DNA of 60,542 nucleotides. It comes from Streptomyces sp. AC555_RSS877 (GTDB taxonomy: Bacteria > Actinomycetota > Actinomycetes > Streptomycetales > Streptomycetaceae). Below the pieces are notes generated by a model, which saw only the letters and a list, made by a program, of their open reading frames with translations, ran no database searches and had not been told where the DNA came from. Positions 34,735-42,352 of the stretch are shown piece after piece; position 1 is the first letter of the stretch, and the number at the start of each line of letters is the position of its first letter. The stretch spans positions 1-60,542 of the forward strand of contig NZ_JAGMUK010000013.1 in assembly GCF_019049245.1 (NCBI RefSeq), written 5' to 3'. Position numbers and translations under genes: made by a program.

Positions 34735-35544
34735 GTGATCAACGCAGCAGAAACCCGGCCCGGGGGCCGGCCAGGGCGGGCCGCACCGTGTGGGAGCGGC
34801 TTCGAGGCGGTCTTCCTCGACCCTCTCGGGCAGATGGTCCAGCAGCGATGGGCGGACGCTGCTTTGGCAGTGGCCTTCGAGGGCCTACCGCCCGTCTCCG
34901 CGTTCCCGGCGATCCCGGGGCGGCGGTGGGGGCCGGGCCTGTGGTGGTCGGCCACGACCGGACGGCACGTGGCGGCCGGGTCGAACGCGATGCGCCTCCA
35001 GCTGATGGTCCTGGACCGCGCCCCGGAGGTGACCGGGCTGGCGGGCCGGCCGGTGCGACTGCTGTGGCGCAACCACCGCGGACAGGTCCGCTCCTGGGTT
35101 CCGCAGCTGTTCGCCCGCTATACCGATGGCACCGCCCTGCTCGCCGACTGCCCCAGCCACCCCGACGCCGGCGGCGAACGCGCCCTGAACGCCGCGGAGG
35201 CTGTAGCGGAAGCCTGCGCGCACCTCGGCTGGACCTACCGGCGCCTCGCCCCGCTCGACGACATCCTCGCCGCCAATCTGAAATGGCTGGCCGGGTACCG
35301 TCACCCTCGCAACGCTGGCCGCCCCGGCCTCATGCCCGCCGTCCTCGACGCATTCGCCCAGCCCCGGCCCCTGTTCCAAGGCGCGGAAGCGGCCGGCGAC
35401 CCGATCGAGGTTCTCCCTGCTCTCTTCCATGCTTTGTGGCACAGACAACTGACAACCGACCTGGACGTCCCCCTCCACGAGCAGGTCCTGGTCGGCCCGG
35501 CCCAGAGCCGAAACGGCCTGGACAGGACGGGAGGCCGCAGGTGA
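34735..35544 (+). CDS. tnsA: TnsA-like protein with an altered catalytic motif
   Basis: This is a 269-residue TnsA-family protein placed directly before tnsB. The restriction-fold core is recognisable ('RLQLMVLDRAPEVTG', 'PVRLLWRNHRGQVRSW', 'VPQLFARYTDGTALLADC'). Where functional relatives have Pro-Asp-Phe this protein has Pro-Gln-Leu. Where they have Asp-x-Lys/Arg in the next strand it has Asp-Cys-Pro. The TnsA active-site Asp and Lys therefore both appear to be replaced, which would abolish 5'-strand cutting. The stop overlaps the tnsB start (GTGA at 35541-35544). The start at GTG 34735 is uncertain. Confidence 0.78.
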   Translation: MINAAETRPGGRPGRAAPCGSGFEAVFLDPLGQMVQQRWADAALAVAFEGLPPVSAFPAIPGRRWGPGLWWSATTGRHVAAGSNAMRLQLMVLDRAPEVTGLAGRPVRLLWRNHRGQVRSWVPQLFARYTDGTALLADCPSHPDAGGERALNAAEAVAEACAHLGWTYRRLAPLDDILAANLKWLAGYRHPRNAGRPGLMPAVLDAFAQPRPLFQGAEAAGDPIEVLPALFHALWHRQLTTDLDVPLHEQVLVGPAQSRNGLDRTGGRR

Positions 35545-37637
35545 GCGCCCGGCGCAACGCCCGACCGGCGCTCAGGGTCGGGGCTCACGTCCGCTTCCGC
35601 GGCGTGAAGTGGCAGGTGGTCGCCCTGGCCGGGCAGGACATCCACCTCATCGGCCCGGACGGCGGCGGTGAGGCCGTACTCGCCGGGCACCTGTTCGCCG
35701 ACCCCAGCTTCACCGTCATCGGGGCCGAAGTGCCCCAGCCGGCCCCGCAGTGGGGGCTGTTCGAGACCGCCCCCGCCGCCGCGCGCGAGAAGGCGCTGGC
35801 CTGGCAGCGGCACGTGAGAGAGGTTGAATGCGGCCTTGCCGGCGGGCCCGGCAGTGACGGGGCGGTGCGGCCGCAGTACGACCCCGAGCAGCACACGCTG
35901 GCCCAGCGCGAGCAGGCCAAGGCCCAGGAGCTGACCGCGCTCGGTTTCGGCCGGGTCTCGCGCACCACGGTGCAGCGCATGCGGCTCGCCTACCGCAAAC
36001 AAGGCCTGTGGGGGCTCCTCGACCACCGCAGCACGCGCGCCCCCAGCCCCACCGGGCGGGCCGACGAACGGGTCGTCGCCGCCGTCCGCGAGGCGCTGCG
36101 CCGCCGGCGCGGCCGCTCCAAGGGCACCATCAACGGCCTCTTCCCCCTGATCAACCACATCCTGGAAGACCGGCACGGCCCCGGCACGGTGCCCTCACCG
36201 TCCCAGGCCACGCTGTACCGGCTCGTCACCACCCTCGCCCGCCCCGGCGAACTACCCAGTGGCCCCGTCCGGCAGACCCCCGCGAGCTTCGACGGGCGCG
36301 CCTTTACACCCACCACGGCACTGCGGCCCGGCGAGCAGGTCCAGGTCGACACCACCCGCTTGGACGTCCTCGCCCTCTTCGACGACGGCCGCCTCGCCCG
36401 CCCCGAACTCACCATCGCCATCGACGTCGCCACCCGCGCCATCCTCGCCGCCGTCCTGTGCCCCAGCGCGACCAAGGCCGTCGACGCGGCCCTGCTCCTG
36501 GCGGAGATGGCCGTCCCGCACCCCGCCCGCCCCACCTGGCCCGACATCCTGCGCATGGACCACGCTCCGGCACTCCCCCACCAGCGGCTGACCACACTTG
36601 ACGCACGCCTGGCCGGCGCTGCGGCCAGGCCGGTCGTCCTGCCCGAGACGATCGTCGTCGACCGGGGCAAGGTCTTCGTCTCCCGGGCGTTCACCGCCGC
36701 CTGCGAAACCCTCGGCATCAGCGTCCAGCCCGCCCCGCCGTTCGCTCCCACCGCCAAAGGCATCGTCGAGCGCGCCTTCGGCACCATCAACCACCTGTTC
36801 TGCCAGCACCTGCCCGGCTACACCGGATCCGACGTCACCCGCCGCGGCCCCGACGCCGAACAAGAAGCCTGCTACAGCGTCCCCCACCTGCAAGACCTCC
36901 TCGACGAATGGCTGGTGCACTACCACCACCGCCCCCACGAAGGCCTGCGCCACCCGATGATGCCCCGCAAGGCCCTCACACCGAACCAGATGTGGGCCGC
37001 GCTGATCGCCGTCGCCGGACACGTGCCCGTCCCGTTGACCGGCCACGACTACCTCGAACTGCTGCCCGTGCGCTGGCAGGCCATCACCGCCTCCGGCATC
37101 CGCATCCACCACCGCACCTACGACCACGACCTCCTCGCCCCCTACCGCGGCCAGCCCTCCCCCCACACCGGCCGAGGCGGGAAATGGGAGATCCACTACA
37201 ACCCCCACGACGTCCGCCTGATCTGGATCCGCCTGCCCGACGGTCTACTGACCGAGATCCCGTGGATCCACCGCGACCACGTCCACCAGCCGTTCAACGA
37301 CCGCACCTGGCAGCACATCAGAACACTCGCCCTGCACGGCAACCACCACGACGCCGAACAGCACGAAGCCGACCTCGCCGACGCTCTCGACCAGCTCATG
37401 CGCCGCGTCCACAGCGGCCACGCCACCAAAACTGAACAGACCCTCCTGGCCCGCACCGCCGCCATCCCGCTCCCCGCAGCCCGCCATCCGCAAGACGACA
37501 CCGGCCCAAGCGCCGACAGGCCGGCACAGCAGGACGAGGACGACAGCATCGACGACCTCCCCGACGACGACACCCACCCCGCCACGGCCACCGGATTCGG
37601 GCTCTACGACGCATACGAGGAAGCCGACAAGTGGTAA
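35541..37637 (+). CDS. tnsB: TnsB/TniA-type DDE transposase
   Basis: This is a 698-residue Mu/Tn7-type transposase. HTH regions precede residue 230 ('RVSRTTVQRMRLAYRKQGLW', then 'GTINGLFPLINHILEDRHG'). The RNase-H core has Asp in 'EQVQVDTTRLDVLAL', Asp in 'ETIVVDRGKVFVSRA' and Glu in 'AKGIVERAFGTINHLF', so the DDE triad is complete. A C-terminal beta domain and a Pro/Asp-rich tail that could bind TnsC follow. It is coupled at both ends (GTGA with tnsA, 7-base overlap with tnsC). It joins transposon 3' ends to the target. Confidence 0.93.
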   Translation: MSARRNARPALRVGAHVRFRGVKWQVVALAGQDIHLIGPDGGGEAVLAGHLFADPSFTVIGAEVPQPAPQWGLFETAPAAAREKALAWQRHVREVECGLAGGPGSDGAVRPQYDPEQHTLAQREQAKAQELTALGFGRVSRTTVQRMRLAYRKQGLWGLLDHRSTRAPSPTGRADERVVAAVREALRRRRGRSKGTINGLFPLINHILEDRHGPGTVPSPSQATLYRLVTTLARPGELPSGPVRQTPASFDGRAFTPTTALRPGEQVQVDTTRLDVLALFDDGRLARPELTIAIDVATRAILAAVLCPSATKAVDAALLLAEMAVPHPARPTWPDILRMDHAPALPHQRLTTLDARLAGAAARPVVLPETIVVDRGKVFVSRAFTAACETLGISVQPAPPFAPTAKGIVERAFGTINHLFCQHLPGYTGSDVTRRGPDAEQEACYSVPHLQDLLDEWLVHYHHRPHEGLRHPMMPRKALTPNQMWAALIAVAGHVPVPLTGHDYLELLPVRWQAITASGIRIHHRTYDHDLLAPYRGQPSPHTGRGGKWEIHYNPHDVRLIWIRLPDGLLTEIPWIHRDHVHQPFNDRTWQHIRTLALHGNHHDAEQHEADLADALDQLMRRVHSGHATKTEQTLLARTAAIPLPAARHPQDDTGPSADRPAQQDEDDSIDDLPDDDTHPATATGFGLYDAYEEADKW

Positions 37638-38674
37638 GCCCACACCCACAGAGCCCGAGCAGCACAGCAGCCACCGCCGGCGGCGCGGCCGAACCGTCCT
37701 GGCCCCTGACCACCTGGCAGGGCTGGCACCGCTTCGCCACCGCCGACGCCGTCACCCCGCCCCAGCCCGACGACCCGCCCCGCAGCATAGAAGAACGCCT
37801 CGCCTACCACTCCAGCTTCGTCACCATCCGCACCCCCGCCATCAGCACCCTCGCCACCCAGGTCCGCACCCTGATGATCCTCGGCCGCCACCAACAGGCC
37901 ACCGCACGGCCCTCACTGATCGTCACCGGACCCGCCGCCGCCGGCAAAACCACCGCTCTCCTCCACGTCGGCCGCGCCTGCCACCTCGCCCACACCCGCA
38001 AAAACCCCACCACGCCCGGGACTGCCCACGCCGCGGTACCCGTCGCGTACGTCCTGGTCCCGCCCGGCGCCACCGCGAAAACCCTCATCACCGAATTCGC
38101 CCGCTACCTCGGCATCCCCACCACCACCCGCATGACCCAGACCCAGATCACCGACGCCGTCTGCCACACCTACACCCAGGCCGGCATCCAACTCGTCCTC
38201 ATCGACGAAATCCACCGCCTCAACCCCCGCACCACCACCGGCGCCCAAACCGCCGACCTGATCAAAGACCTCACCGAACGCCTCCCCGCCACGTTCGTCT
38301 ACGCCGGCATCAACGTCACCGACACCCCCCTGTTCACCGGCACCCGTGGCGCCCAACTCGCCGGACGCGCCACCCTCATCGACTGCGGCCCCCTCCCCGC
38401 CCGCCACGGATCACGTGAACCATTCCGCGACGTCATCACCGACATCGAAAACAACCTCGACCTCCAACAGCACAAACCCGGCACCCTCCCCCGCCACGCC
38501 CCATACCTCCACCAACGCACCGCAGGCCGCATCGGATCCCTCACCCGACTCATCCGCCAAGCCGCCATCACCGCCATCAGCGACGGCACCGAACGCATCA
38601 CCAAGCAATCACTCGACGCCATCCGCCTCGACCACCTCGCCGAGCAACACAACCGCCCCACACGAACCCGTTAA
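37631..38674 (+). CDS. tnsC: TnsC/TniB-type AAA+ ATPase
   Basis: This is a 347-residue AAA+ protein. Walker A is 'VTGPAAAGKTTALLHV', Walker B is 'QLVLIDEIHRLNPRT', and sensor-like 'ATFVYAGINVTDTPLF' follows, the order seen in TniB/TnsC. It links TniQ-marked targets to TnsB. The GTG at 37631 lies within the end of tnsB. Both genes are extremely C-rich on this strand, and this bias continues to about 38895 and then stops abruptly. Confidence 0.92.
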   Translation: MVSPHPQSPSSTAATAGGAAEPSWPLTTWQGWHRFATADAVTPPQPDDPPRSIEERLAYHSSFVTIRTPAISTLATQVRTLMILGRHQQATARPSLIVTGPAAAGKTTALLHVGRACHLAHTRKNPTTPGTAHAAVPVAYVLVPPGATAKTLITEFARYLGIPTTTRMTQTQITDAVCHTYTQAGIQLVLIDEIHRLNPRTTTGAQTADLIKDLTERLPATFVYAGINVTDTPLFTGTRGAQLAGRATLIDCGPLPARHGSREPFRDVITDIENNLDLQQHKPGTLPRHAPYLHQRTAGRIGSLTRLIRQAAITAISDGTERITKQSLDAIRLDHLAEQHNRPTRTR

Positions 38675-39035
38675 CCCCACCCGCCGAGCACGCAGAACAG
38701 CCCTCACCAGCACAAACACACGCCGAGCCTTTTCACGCTAGAACTACCTCCAACGAACCCAGCCACACTCAGCACACAAGACACAACCCCAGCTCACACA
38801 CCCCGGCCTCCCCACCAAAGCCGCCCACCTCACCTCTCAGCGAACCAGCAACACACCAGACCAGCCGCCACCCCGCACACCAACAAGCCCCCCTCCGAGC
38901 GTCACGATGTGCGTTCTCATGCGAAAGGGACTCTGAGCCCGCGTCCAGCGGCGCTTGCGCAACGGGGGCAGCCAGGTGGTCGTCGCTCAGCGGCCTGTCC
39001 CAGGCGCCGTTGAGTACCCGGCGGGTCGGTGCGGG
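38675..39035. other. Non-coding stretch after tnsC with a composition switch
   Basis: No gene is supported. The first 220 bases keep the C-rich, G-poor character of tnsB/tnsC. From about 38900 the composition changes abruptly, which marks a likely junction. TGTGCGTTCTCATG at 38907 starts with TGT as Tn7-type ends do, but faces the wrong way for an element lying to the left. Confidence 0.4.
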
Positions 39036-39119
39036 TGCTGTCGAAACTGGTGAACGTTCGATTCGCACCCACCGCCGTCTGCTGCCCGAAGCGGTGAACA
39101 AATGCTGTCCGCTGGTGAA
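39036..39119. repeat. Three near-identical 17-19 bp repeats, candidate TnsB sites
   Basis: GCTGTCGAAACTGGTGAAC (39036-39054), GCTGCCCGAAGCGGTGAAC (39080-39098) and GCTGTCCGCTGGTGAAG (39103-39119) share GCTGyC and a GGTGAA core. Repeats of about 20 bases in direct orientation near the end of a Tn7-like element are typical of TnsB binding sites. I could not find matching copies elsewhere by eye. Confidence 0.45.
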
Positions 39120-39173
39120 GAAGGACCCGAGCGCGATGGAGAAGTGGGCCACCGGCAGCAGCAGCTGACCCTT

Positions 39174-39384
39174 TGCAGCGGCGCCGTGCAGCAGACCGAC
39201 GACAGGTCGCTGCGCGGCGCCGTCGTGTTGCAGCACGCGACCTGCTGCACAAGCAGCACCCGTGTGCCGCCTGGGCGCCGGCCTCGCAGTCCACCACCGT
39301 GCAGCGCCGCCCACCGCCCTCGCGCTGCACCATGCAGCAGGATGCAGCAGCGCCCCGGACCACCTGGCGGTCCGGGGCGCTGCA
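39174..39384. repeat. Cluster of nine TGCAGC/GCTGCA hexamers
   Basis: TGCAGC or its complement occurs at 39174, 39187, 39229, 39244, 39300, 39324, 39333, 39343 and 39379. The spacing is irregular and several copies form inverted pairs. The cluster lies between the presumed transposon end and the toxin-antitoxin operon, outside any supported gene. Confidence 0.6.
39347..39383. terminator. Perfect 15-bp hairpin terminator
   Basis: The arms 39347-39361 and 39369-39383 are exactly complementary around a 7-base loop, 20 bases beyond the stop of the minus-strand toxin gene. Confidence 0.88.
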
Positions 39385-39402
39385 CGGGTGCTCGGGAGGC
39401 TT

Positions 39403-39660
39403 CTACGCCTCAACGTACGCAACGATGGTGATCTGCCGAAGGGCCGTGACGTAGTAGATGACGCGGACCCCGTCGACGTCGTCGACGTAGTCGCGCAGCA
39501 GGGTGTCGGGCACCGGGGTGCCCAGCTCGGGGTTGACGCTGATCGCGACGATCGCGCGGTCCAGGCGGTGCGTCTCGCTCGCCGTGAGCTTCGCCAGCTG
39601 GCTCAGCGCGGGCTCCACCAGGACGACCTGGGACCGGCGCGGTGCGTGCTCAGGCGACAC
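39403..39660 (-). CDS. RelE/ParE-like toxin
   Basis: This is an 85-residue protein. 'RLDRAIVAISVNPELGTPVP' followed by 'LRDYVDDVDGVRVIYYVTAL' and 'ITIVAYVEA' is the RelE/ParE fold pattern (helix, loop, Arg-containing strand, V-R-V-I-Y-Y strand). The GTG at 39660 lies inside the antitoxin gene (11-base overlap). RelE-type members cleave mRNA at the ribosome and ParE-type members poison gyrase. The sequence does not decide between them. Confidence 0.82.
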   Translation of the reverse strand: MSPEHAPRRSQVVLVEPALSQLAKLTASETHRLDRAIVAISVNPELGTPVPDTLLRDYVDDVDGVRVIYYVTALRQITIVAYVEA

Positions 39661-39886
39661 GGGGCTGCTCACCGGCAAGGCGCTCCAGGTGGGCGTCGCG
39701 GGCGTCCTCCCACAGCACGCCCGTCTCCGGGGACGGGTAGCCGTTCTCCGCGATGTCCTCCAGCACTGAGGCGAGGACGTCGACCTTTGCGCGCTGGTCG
39801 GCCGCGTACGCGCGGACGGACGCGGCGGCGTGCTCATCGAGGGGCTGACGGTCGGGCACGGGCGCGGGGGCCGGCTGCTCGCTCAT
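39650..39886 (-). CDS. Antitoxin of the RelE/ParE-like pair
   Basis: This is a 78-residue acidic protein, starting at ATG 39886 behind AGGAG (a further in-frame ATG at 39907 has a poor site). Helical 'LASVLEDIAENGYPSPETGV' and 'WEDARDAHLERLAG' form the toxin-binding part. It is the first gene of the pair, the standard order. The family of its N-terminus is not clear. Repeats upstream could be its operator. Confidence 0.72.
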   Translation of the reverse strand: MSEQPAPAPVPDRQPLDEHAAASVRAYAADQRAKVDVLASVLEDIAENGYPSPETGVLWEDARDAHLERLAGEQPRVA

Positions 39887-39910
39887 CCGGGGCTCCTGGG
39901 CTGTCATCTG

Positions 39911-40042
39911 GCGTGTGTCACCACGGTATCGCCGGGCCGGGGCGCTCCGGGACGGTACGGGAGAAACCCACCCGATGACACAGATGAACAGTGACACAGA
40001 TGGTCACGACGACCTGGGGAAACTGGTGGTCGATGACACAGG
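39911..40042. promoter_or_regulatory. TGACACA repeats upstream of the toxin-antitoxin operon
   Basis: TGACACAGATG occurs at 39976-39986 and 39992-40002, TGACACAGG at 40034-40042, and TGACACA again on the other strand near 39911-39919. They flank the expected promoter between the antitoxin and the divergent broken gene at 40104. Confidence 0.45.
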
Positions 40043-40103
40043 TCGGACTGTTCACGGCTGGCTGTTCAGGCGCCGGGACCATGGCCGGGAGCACGCTGGA
40101 GGC

Positions 40104-40521
40104 ATGCGCACCAAGGACGTCCGGGTGGGGCAGACGTACCGCTGCGAGGTGCCGTTCGCGCTGCCGTACCGGCGGTACCGGCCGGAGACGATGAGCGACT
40201 CCTGGTGGGCGCTGAGCTGGCTGCGCGGGACGTACCTTCCCACTGTCCGTCACGGACGTCGACACCGAGGCCCGTACCGCCCAGGGCCTGCGGATGGTCT
40301 CCACGACCCACGTCACGGTGGAGCTCACCGAGGACCAGGTGGAGGCCGTCGGCCTGCCGCCCGGTCACGGCTACCAGATCACCGGCATGCTGCCCGATAC
40401 CGAGGGCGAGCCCGTGGAGCTCCCCCGGGTCGGCACGCTCACCGTTCCGCTCCGCTGGCTGCACCCGATGGACACGCCCGTCTCCGGCGGCCACCACGAC
40501 GCCTCGCTCCGGGGCTTCTGA
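40104..40521 (+). pseudogene. Hypothetical Streptomyces gene broken by a frameshift
   Basis: The first frame gives 'MRTKDVRVGQTYRCEVPFAL' up to 'WWALSWLRGTYLP' (about 40240). The next frame continues with 'PLSVTDVDTEARTAQGLRMV', 'THVTVELTEDQVEAVGLPPG' and ends 'RWLHPMDTPVSGGHHDASL'. The two halves read as one protein of about 138 residues interrupted by one extra base in 40228-40240. A shorter relic of its 3' end lies at 11286-11352. The function is unknown. Confidence 0.7.
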
Positions 40522-40603
40522 CCTGCCGGAGCAATGGTCGGACTTCGGTGAGACGACTACTGTCCCGTCTCAAAGATCAGGTCTACGAGCGGAGCTGTGA
40601 CCG

Positions 40604-41056
40604 GTGGCGATTTTCACCGGTCCCGTTGACAGCACCACCACCATCCCGGTGTTCGGCGCCGGGGACCCGCGTGCGCTGCCCTCGGAATTCGCCATGTATT
40701 GCTTCAGTGGTGCCACCAGCGGCGAATCCTGCAATCACTCTGTGGTCTCCACTGGTGAGGCACAGAACTGCCATGCGACATGCCAGGAGGGCCTCACCAC
40801 CCTCGTGGGCCCTCGCGGGTCACGCAAGGGAGACTCGGGCGCCCCGCTGTACGTCAAGGGCAACGGCGGCGCCTTCATCCGCGGTCACATCATCGCCAGC
40901 AGCGCCGCACCCATTAGCGTCCCCGTCATTGGTGAAATCCCAGTTGTGAGCGTCGCCGTGCCGTGGAGCAAGGTGTCCGACGAGTACGGCGTCGACATCG
41001 TGACCGGATTCGAGGGCGTCGACATGGTGCCCGACCCCGCCGGCGCGACCGGATGA
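40604..41056 (+). pseudogene. C-terminal half of a trypsin-like (S1) serine protease
   Basis: This is a 150-residue open frame from GTG 40604. It contains 'CFSGATSGESCNHSVV' and the nucleophile motif 'GSRKGDSGAPLYV' of chymotrypsin-fold proteases. The N-terminal half with the catalytic His and Asp, and any signal peptide, are absent; the upstream DNA belongs to another broken gene. It is a truncated remnant, although the frame itself is open and could still be translated. Confidence 0.7.
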
Positions 41057-41139
41057 GTCGTCGGCCCTCTCACAGCGACGAAGTCAGCTGACCCTTCCAG
41101 TTCGGCGGGTTCGGTGAACCCGGGCCCGCCCACATACGG

Positions 41140-41415
41140 TTACGGCTGGGCCAGCCGTCGGTTCGGCTTCGAAGCCCCTTCGGAAAACACGAACCCATGG
41201 CCCTCGGCCATCGCTCGCAGGCAGTCGACTACCGCATGGCAGTTCCCGAGCGCCCGGTGGCCGCAGTGGGCTCGCGCCAGCGCTTGTTGCCCGCCCGAAT
41301 AGCACACCTTCGGAATACTGCCTCTCCACCAGTTAAACGCGAGGTGACGGTTTAAAAGTCTGATCAGCCCTGTGAACTCATCCTTATTGGATGAGGTCCA
41401 GGTCCAGTCCAACAC
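41140..41415 (-). pseudogene. Possible 3'-5' exonuclease C-terminal fragment
   Basis: This is a 91-residue frame. 'CGHRALGNCHAVVDCLRAMA' matches the end of DnaQ-type exonucleases (H-R-A-L-x-D/N-C followed by a helix), which holds the last catalytic His region. No Exo I or Exo II motif is present, so only the end of a gene survives here. The first 45 residues have no family match. Confidence 0.45.
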
Positions 41416-41457
41416 ATCCGCTGAGTAGCAGATTCGCCGGAGTAATCAGCACCTGCT

Positions 41458-42183
41458 TCACCGGAGGAAGAGCAACCGCTCGGTTAGTTCGTCTGCAAGC
41501 CCCTCAGGCAGGTTGGCGTAGACCTCGAGTTCCTCGACGAAAGTAAAACCACGGTGCTCGTCGCGAACCCGGGCCACCCGGTCAGCCAATTCCGGCGTAA
41601 AGCCGGGCAGTGTGGCGAGAATCGGGGCCGGTACGTGATTGACGTCGACGAGACCTCCGTCATCGAACTTGCGTGGAAGATCCGGTCGGCCGATCCGCAG
41701 CTCCCGTGCAAGGGCGGGATCGCGTTCCAGGATCCGTCGTGCTTCAGCCCGTCGCTGCCGACGTTCGAGGGCTTCATCGATCGCCGGGTCCACACCGCCT
41801 CGGCGTGGTACTGCCCGGCCGGGGGATGGCCACGCAGTGTCAGCCTTGGCTTCGGTGCGGTCTCCGTAGCCTGGCTTAATAAACTGCCGCCGAACCGTGA
41901 ACGTCGTTGTAAGACCGCCGCCGATCAGCAGGATGATCAATACACCACTCGCTGGGCTGTCCTTGTCATCCGACGCGCCGATCAAGGTGAAGGCGAGGAC
42001 AGTCATGATCAACGCAATGACGGCGGAAAAGCATAGCGCGCGTGATCGAAGCCGGTAGGCCGCCCACGCAAGGACAAAAATCGTTCCCAGCCCGAGCGTG
42101 AAGAGAGGGATTAGAGCCCACATGACACTTCCCGCGGGACTCATCCTCCCGACCGGGATGTCAGCGCCGCCCATCCGTGCCAC
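41458..42183 (-). CDS. Membrane protein with a C-terminal helix-hairpin-helix domain
   Basis: This is a 241-residue protein. Three hydrophobic segments lie in residues 15-95 ('VMWALIPLFTLGLGTIFVLA', 'ALCFSAVIALIMTVLAFTLI', 'GVLIILLIGGGLTTTFTV'). A charged middle follows ('ALERRQRRAEARRILERDPA'). The last 65 residues form a ComEA-type HhH unit ('LVDVNHVPAPILATLPGFTP', 'GFTFVEELEVYANLP'). Such proteins may place a DNA- or protein-binding module near the membrane. It starts at GTG 42183. No operon partner is evident. Confidence 0.75.
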   Translation of the reverse strand: MARMGGADIPVGRMSPAGSVMWALIPLFTLGLGTIFVLAWAAYRLRSRALCFSAVIALIMTVLAFTLIGASDDKDSPASGVLIILLIGGGLTTTFTVRRQFIKPGYGDRTEAKADTAWPSPGRAVPRRGGVDPAIDEALERRQRRAEARRILERDPALARELRIGRPDLPRKFDDGGLVDVNHVPAPILATLPGFTPELADRVARVRDEHRGFTFVEELEVYANLPEGLADELTERLLFLR

Positions 42184-42352
42184 AGCCTCAGGTTAACTCC
42201 GAGTGCGCTCGGAATTCCGACCTCGAACATCGGGAGGCGCTTCCTCCCTGACGAGTAGGGCTGGGCAAGGAGTCCCCAAGGCCCATCGGAAGGCGGCCGG
42301 GCAGGGCCGGTGCTGTACTGGTAAGCAGCATTCGCCACCTCTGGAGGGCGCC

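Larger units (their letters stand above)
1..39130. mobile_element. Putative telomere-ended Tn7-like transposon (extent inferred)
   Basis: A Tn7-like core (two TniQ proteins, TnsA, TnsB, TnsC at 28168-38674) sits on the same arm as a telomere, a terminal helicase, a tap remnant and an intact tpg. Right of tnsC there are three near-identical 17-19 bp repeats (39036-39119) that could be TnsB sites, followed by unrelated genes. I infer that the unit runs from the telomere to about 39130, so that one transposon end is the telomere itself. The gene content is visible. The unity of the region and the right boundary are inference. The alternative is an ordinary Tn7-like element that merely inserted into a subtelomeric arm, with its left end undetected. 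Confidence 0.5.

Noticed and set aside
38907..38935. TGTGCGTTC... as the left terminal repeat of a Tn7-like element
   Set aside because: It would face away from the tns genes. No matching end was found to the right.
38769..39422. Minus-strand open frames between tnsC and the toxin gene
   Set aside because: Low-complexity and Arg/Ser-rich; the TGCAGC cluster and a terminator lie inside them.
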